Positions 61,601-64,000 of a stretch of DNA of 64,000 nt are shown here, piece by piece. Below the pieces are notes generated by a model. That model worked only from the letters and a program-made list of their open reading frames with translations, was not told where the DNA came from and ran no database searches. Location of the stretch: contig CM063109.1 in the NCBI GenBank assembly GCA_031841125.1, positions 70,872,914 to 70,936,913 on the forward strand, written 5' to 3'. Origin of the DNA: Acanthococcus lagerstroemiae. Taxonomy: Eukaryota; Arthropoda; Insecta; Hemiptera; Eriococcidae. Within the stretch, counting starts at the first letter, position 1. Each line of letters begins with the position of its first letter. The translations under genes were made by a program, and so were the position numbers.

Positions 61601-64000
61601 CCCTTCCAATTTAATAGTTTTGAAATCACAAACAACATATCTGTACTATCTTTCCCGACTTTTCACATTTTATTCTTTTCCCCGCCGAAATTCTGACAAC
61701 GGTCATTTTCCTTCCGAGAAAAACAACGCCAAAGAGTTGATACACAAATGAAATAAGAAGCAGTAGGAAAGTGAACCAGAGCGTTATTTTCGACATTTCT
61801 ATGAAATCAGCCAGTGGCAAAAAATTACCATTTGGTACTACATGAACCTACGTCAAATGATCTTACACTGCCTGTAGATATTGTTAAAACTTTTTAATTC
61901 AGAATACCATGCGGTTACATTAAAAACGAATATTTGAAGGAAGCTGTTAGTACTCTTCCGAACTTGCAAGACAATAGAACGACATTGAAAAATTATAAAA
62001 ATGTTTTTCATACAAACTTTGTTAGCAAATTAAGCTTTATTTATTTAGCACCCTGCTTCCTTTCATATTTTGGAAGAGTGCGATTTATTTTTTGAGCCCG
62101 ATTAACGAAACAGACCAGTACAATTAGCCATAATTACTTGAAAAATTCAAGGAGCAGCTGAATTTTGGCACAGGGAGTTGAAGGACAGTACTGTTCAACA
62201 TATAAAAAAGTTCCTTTGAATCGGAGCATCTCAAAGTACCCCAGGGGGACGAGAGGTACCACAAAATTGAACTTCCGCAATAAGTCGAAAAATACTCATT
62301 TTATCGAAAAAAGTTTCAAATAAAAAATTATCTTGAGGCGACTTTACACCAAAAAAAACCTATTCAGTTTTTTCGTAACTGCCTATAAAGACTGTCAGAA
62401 ATGGAGGTTGAAAATCATCTTTTATTCTGCTACGCATTAGCATAGCCTCGCGGAAAAAGCTCAGATTTTTCGACATTTTTTCGGTCTCGCCAACTTCAGA
62501 AAACAGGAGAGATGCAAACCATTCTCGAAACGGTTTCTTTACATCCTCATCTATCCATCCTCGAAAGTCTCTCCTCCCTTTCCTCTATCCTTAGATATCA
62601 CACTTCGAAATTTGTGTTCTGTATTTTTTCAGTAGGTATCAGGAATTACTTTTTTATTATAATTTTTCGAACTTTCAGGTGGATGAATCATCAAACTGAA
62701 ATACTGGTGTGGGGGTTTCAAGGCCGTAGAATCCGATTTTGATACAGGTTTCCCCGTAAATTCAAAATTGTGGCCACTCGGAGGAGGTAATGGCTCAAAA
62801 ACTTCATGAAATGCGCACATTTCATTGGTTTAAATGGTCGCGAAATCTATTTGTGAAACGACTTCGTTGCCCCTGGGCAAGCTGTGATACTTGAAAGGAG
62901 CGGTAGCTCGAAATACAAAATTTTGTAGCGTGCAATATGGGGGTGACATTTTATAGGTTTTTAAGGCCTTGGATTTAATTTCTCTGACAAATCTACTCTA
63001 ATTAGCAAATAATAGTCTATAGGTTAGGGGAAAGGGGATCCGAATTGGAGACCTCACAACTGAACGCTTGAAATCTGAAATTACCTAATTCCTCGCCTTT
63101 GAAAGTTTAAAGGTTCGCCAAATTCATTTGTGATAATAATTTGATCCTAATTAACAGATTATGGGAGCTACGAAGGGATAGAGGTGAACAAGTGAAGAAT
63201 GAATACGGGTTTCCAGGTTCTGAAGACCGCTGAATTCACCAGCCATTTCCAATTTTACTTTATACCTACGACCATGAAAATCGTGGCACCTGGAAGGTGA
63301 TAGAAAGAGAGCGCGAGGTCAAATTTCTCATAAAGCACATACCTATAAATGTCATTTCATAGGCTAAAAGGGTCGCTGAACTCATTTTTTACACTGATAT
63401 TTAACTTGAAAGAAAACTGTTATACGTATAAAGGCGGGACTTCATTCGTACAAAATTACCAAAATCATATGTATAACTAAGTAAGTAATTATATTCGAAG
63501 TTGCAGGTGTAAATTAAGGAAGCTGGGATGGATTGTTCAGTACTTCAGAGTAGATCATGCTTGAAGAGCAAGTTTTCCCGTGGAAGTCTTAATTCCGGCG
63601 TTTTCTTGTACTAAGGCTCTGTGTTCAACTTCTGGGCTAGCTGTAAAGAGCTGAGGTGATACCATTGAGAGTTGGAAATGGACAATCGTCGGATTGGTAG
63701 AGACGCAGAAGGCGAAATAGGGATTGATAAATCTTTTCATTTGTGAGTATCCGGCCGTCGATTGGTTCAGAACATGAAAGTTTGTTGATTCGGAATAGAG
63801 TAGGTAAATGTCGAATGTCGATGAACATAGGTAGATTTGGTGATCCTCTAGCACAGCCTCCATAAAGAGTACATAAGTATAGACGAAAGCGAACGAGGAA
63901 ATTGAGAAACCAATCGAGAAACCAATAATGTACACAGGCTATATTTAGGTCGAGTGGCGCTCAACGTCCTTAAATAATTGCTGGATCGAGACGGTGGTAT
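58651..64000 (-). other. dally: 3' part of the preceding dally intron
   Basis: Ends at the acceptor TTTCAG (58651) and extends past the right edge. No glypican N-terminal exon (signal peptide, early cysteines) is visible on the minus strand. Contents: a low-repeat stretch at about 58720-59560, a poly-C run near 60092, GC-richer unique DNA at about 60960-61400, and at 62650-63400 degenerate modules of roughly 110-150 bp. Those modules share the GGTCGCTGAA-like word (63219 and 63369) also seen inside the giant intron. The 126-codon minus frame at 63555-63935 matches nothing I know. Confidence 0.7.

Overview
This is arthropod-type nuclear DNA, most likely from an insect and possibly a hemipteran; the order is a guess from repeat style. 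It is AT-rich, has GT-AG introns, and is full of short non-autonomous transposons, foldback repeats and microsatellites. Only one gene can be recognised with confidence: a glypican of the glypican-3/5 class, equivalent to Drosophila dally (division abnormally delayed), on the minus strand. Glypicans are GPI-anchored heparan-sulfate core proteins that shape the spread and reception of Wnt/Wg, BMP/Dpp and Hh ligands.

Two internal coding exons are present. The upstream one (58650 down to 57869) carries the central cysteine-rich glypican core. The downstream one (1145 down to 814) carries the next cysteines and the CWNG block. Both ends of each exon show splice signals. The phases fit, and the protein alignment runs from one exon into the other with no residues missing. 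The 56,723 bp between them is therefore best read as one giant intron, flanked by parts of two further introns (1-813 and 58651-64000). The 5' exons, the C-terminal glycosaminoglycan/GPI part, the promoter and the UTRs lie outside the window.

The giant intron contains, in order of coordinate: a GC-rich retroposed element with a 12-bp target duplication (1805-2088); a 2.3-kb element bounded by inverted repeats (3549-5836); a tRNA-derived SINE (about 7024-7248); a low-repeat island (8130-9060); a hAT-like MITE (12656-12831); degenerate repeat fields; a near-perfect recursive-splicing (ratchet) signal close to the middle (32732/32731); more hAT-like elements with 8-bp target duplications (35030-35357, 43650-43826, 46797-47500, 56599-56753); a GC-rich MITE (38345-38703); a 3.5-kb foldback element with arms built of about 287-bp units around a minisatellite core (39760-43261); another inverted-repeat MITE (48349-48776); and, just inside the splice donor, a roughly 105-bp tandem array (56040-57480) interrupted by two dated insertions.

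I see no intact transposase, reverse transcriptase, rRNA, functional tRNA or CRISPR array. A few exon-like open stretches on the plus strand (37855-38043, 39026-39175, 50550-50710) might belong to a nested gene or be chance; none matches a family I know. The observations most worth checking are the mid-intron ratchet site, the foldback element and its scattered relatives, and the nested insertions in the tandem array.
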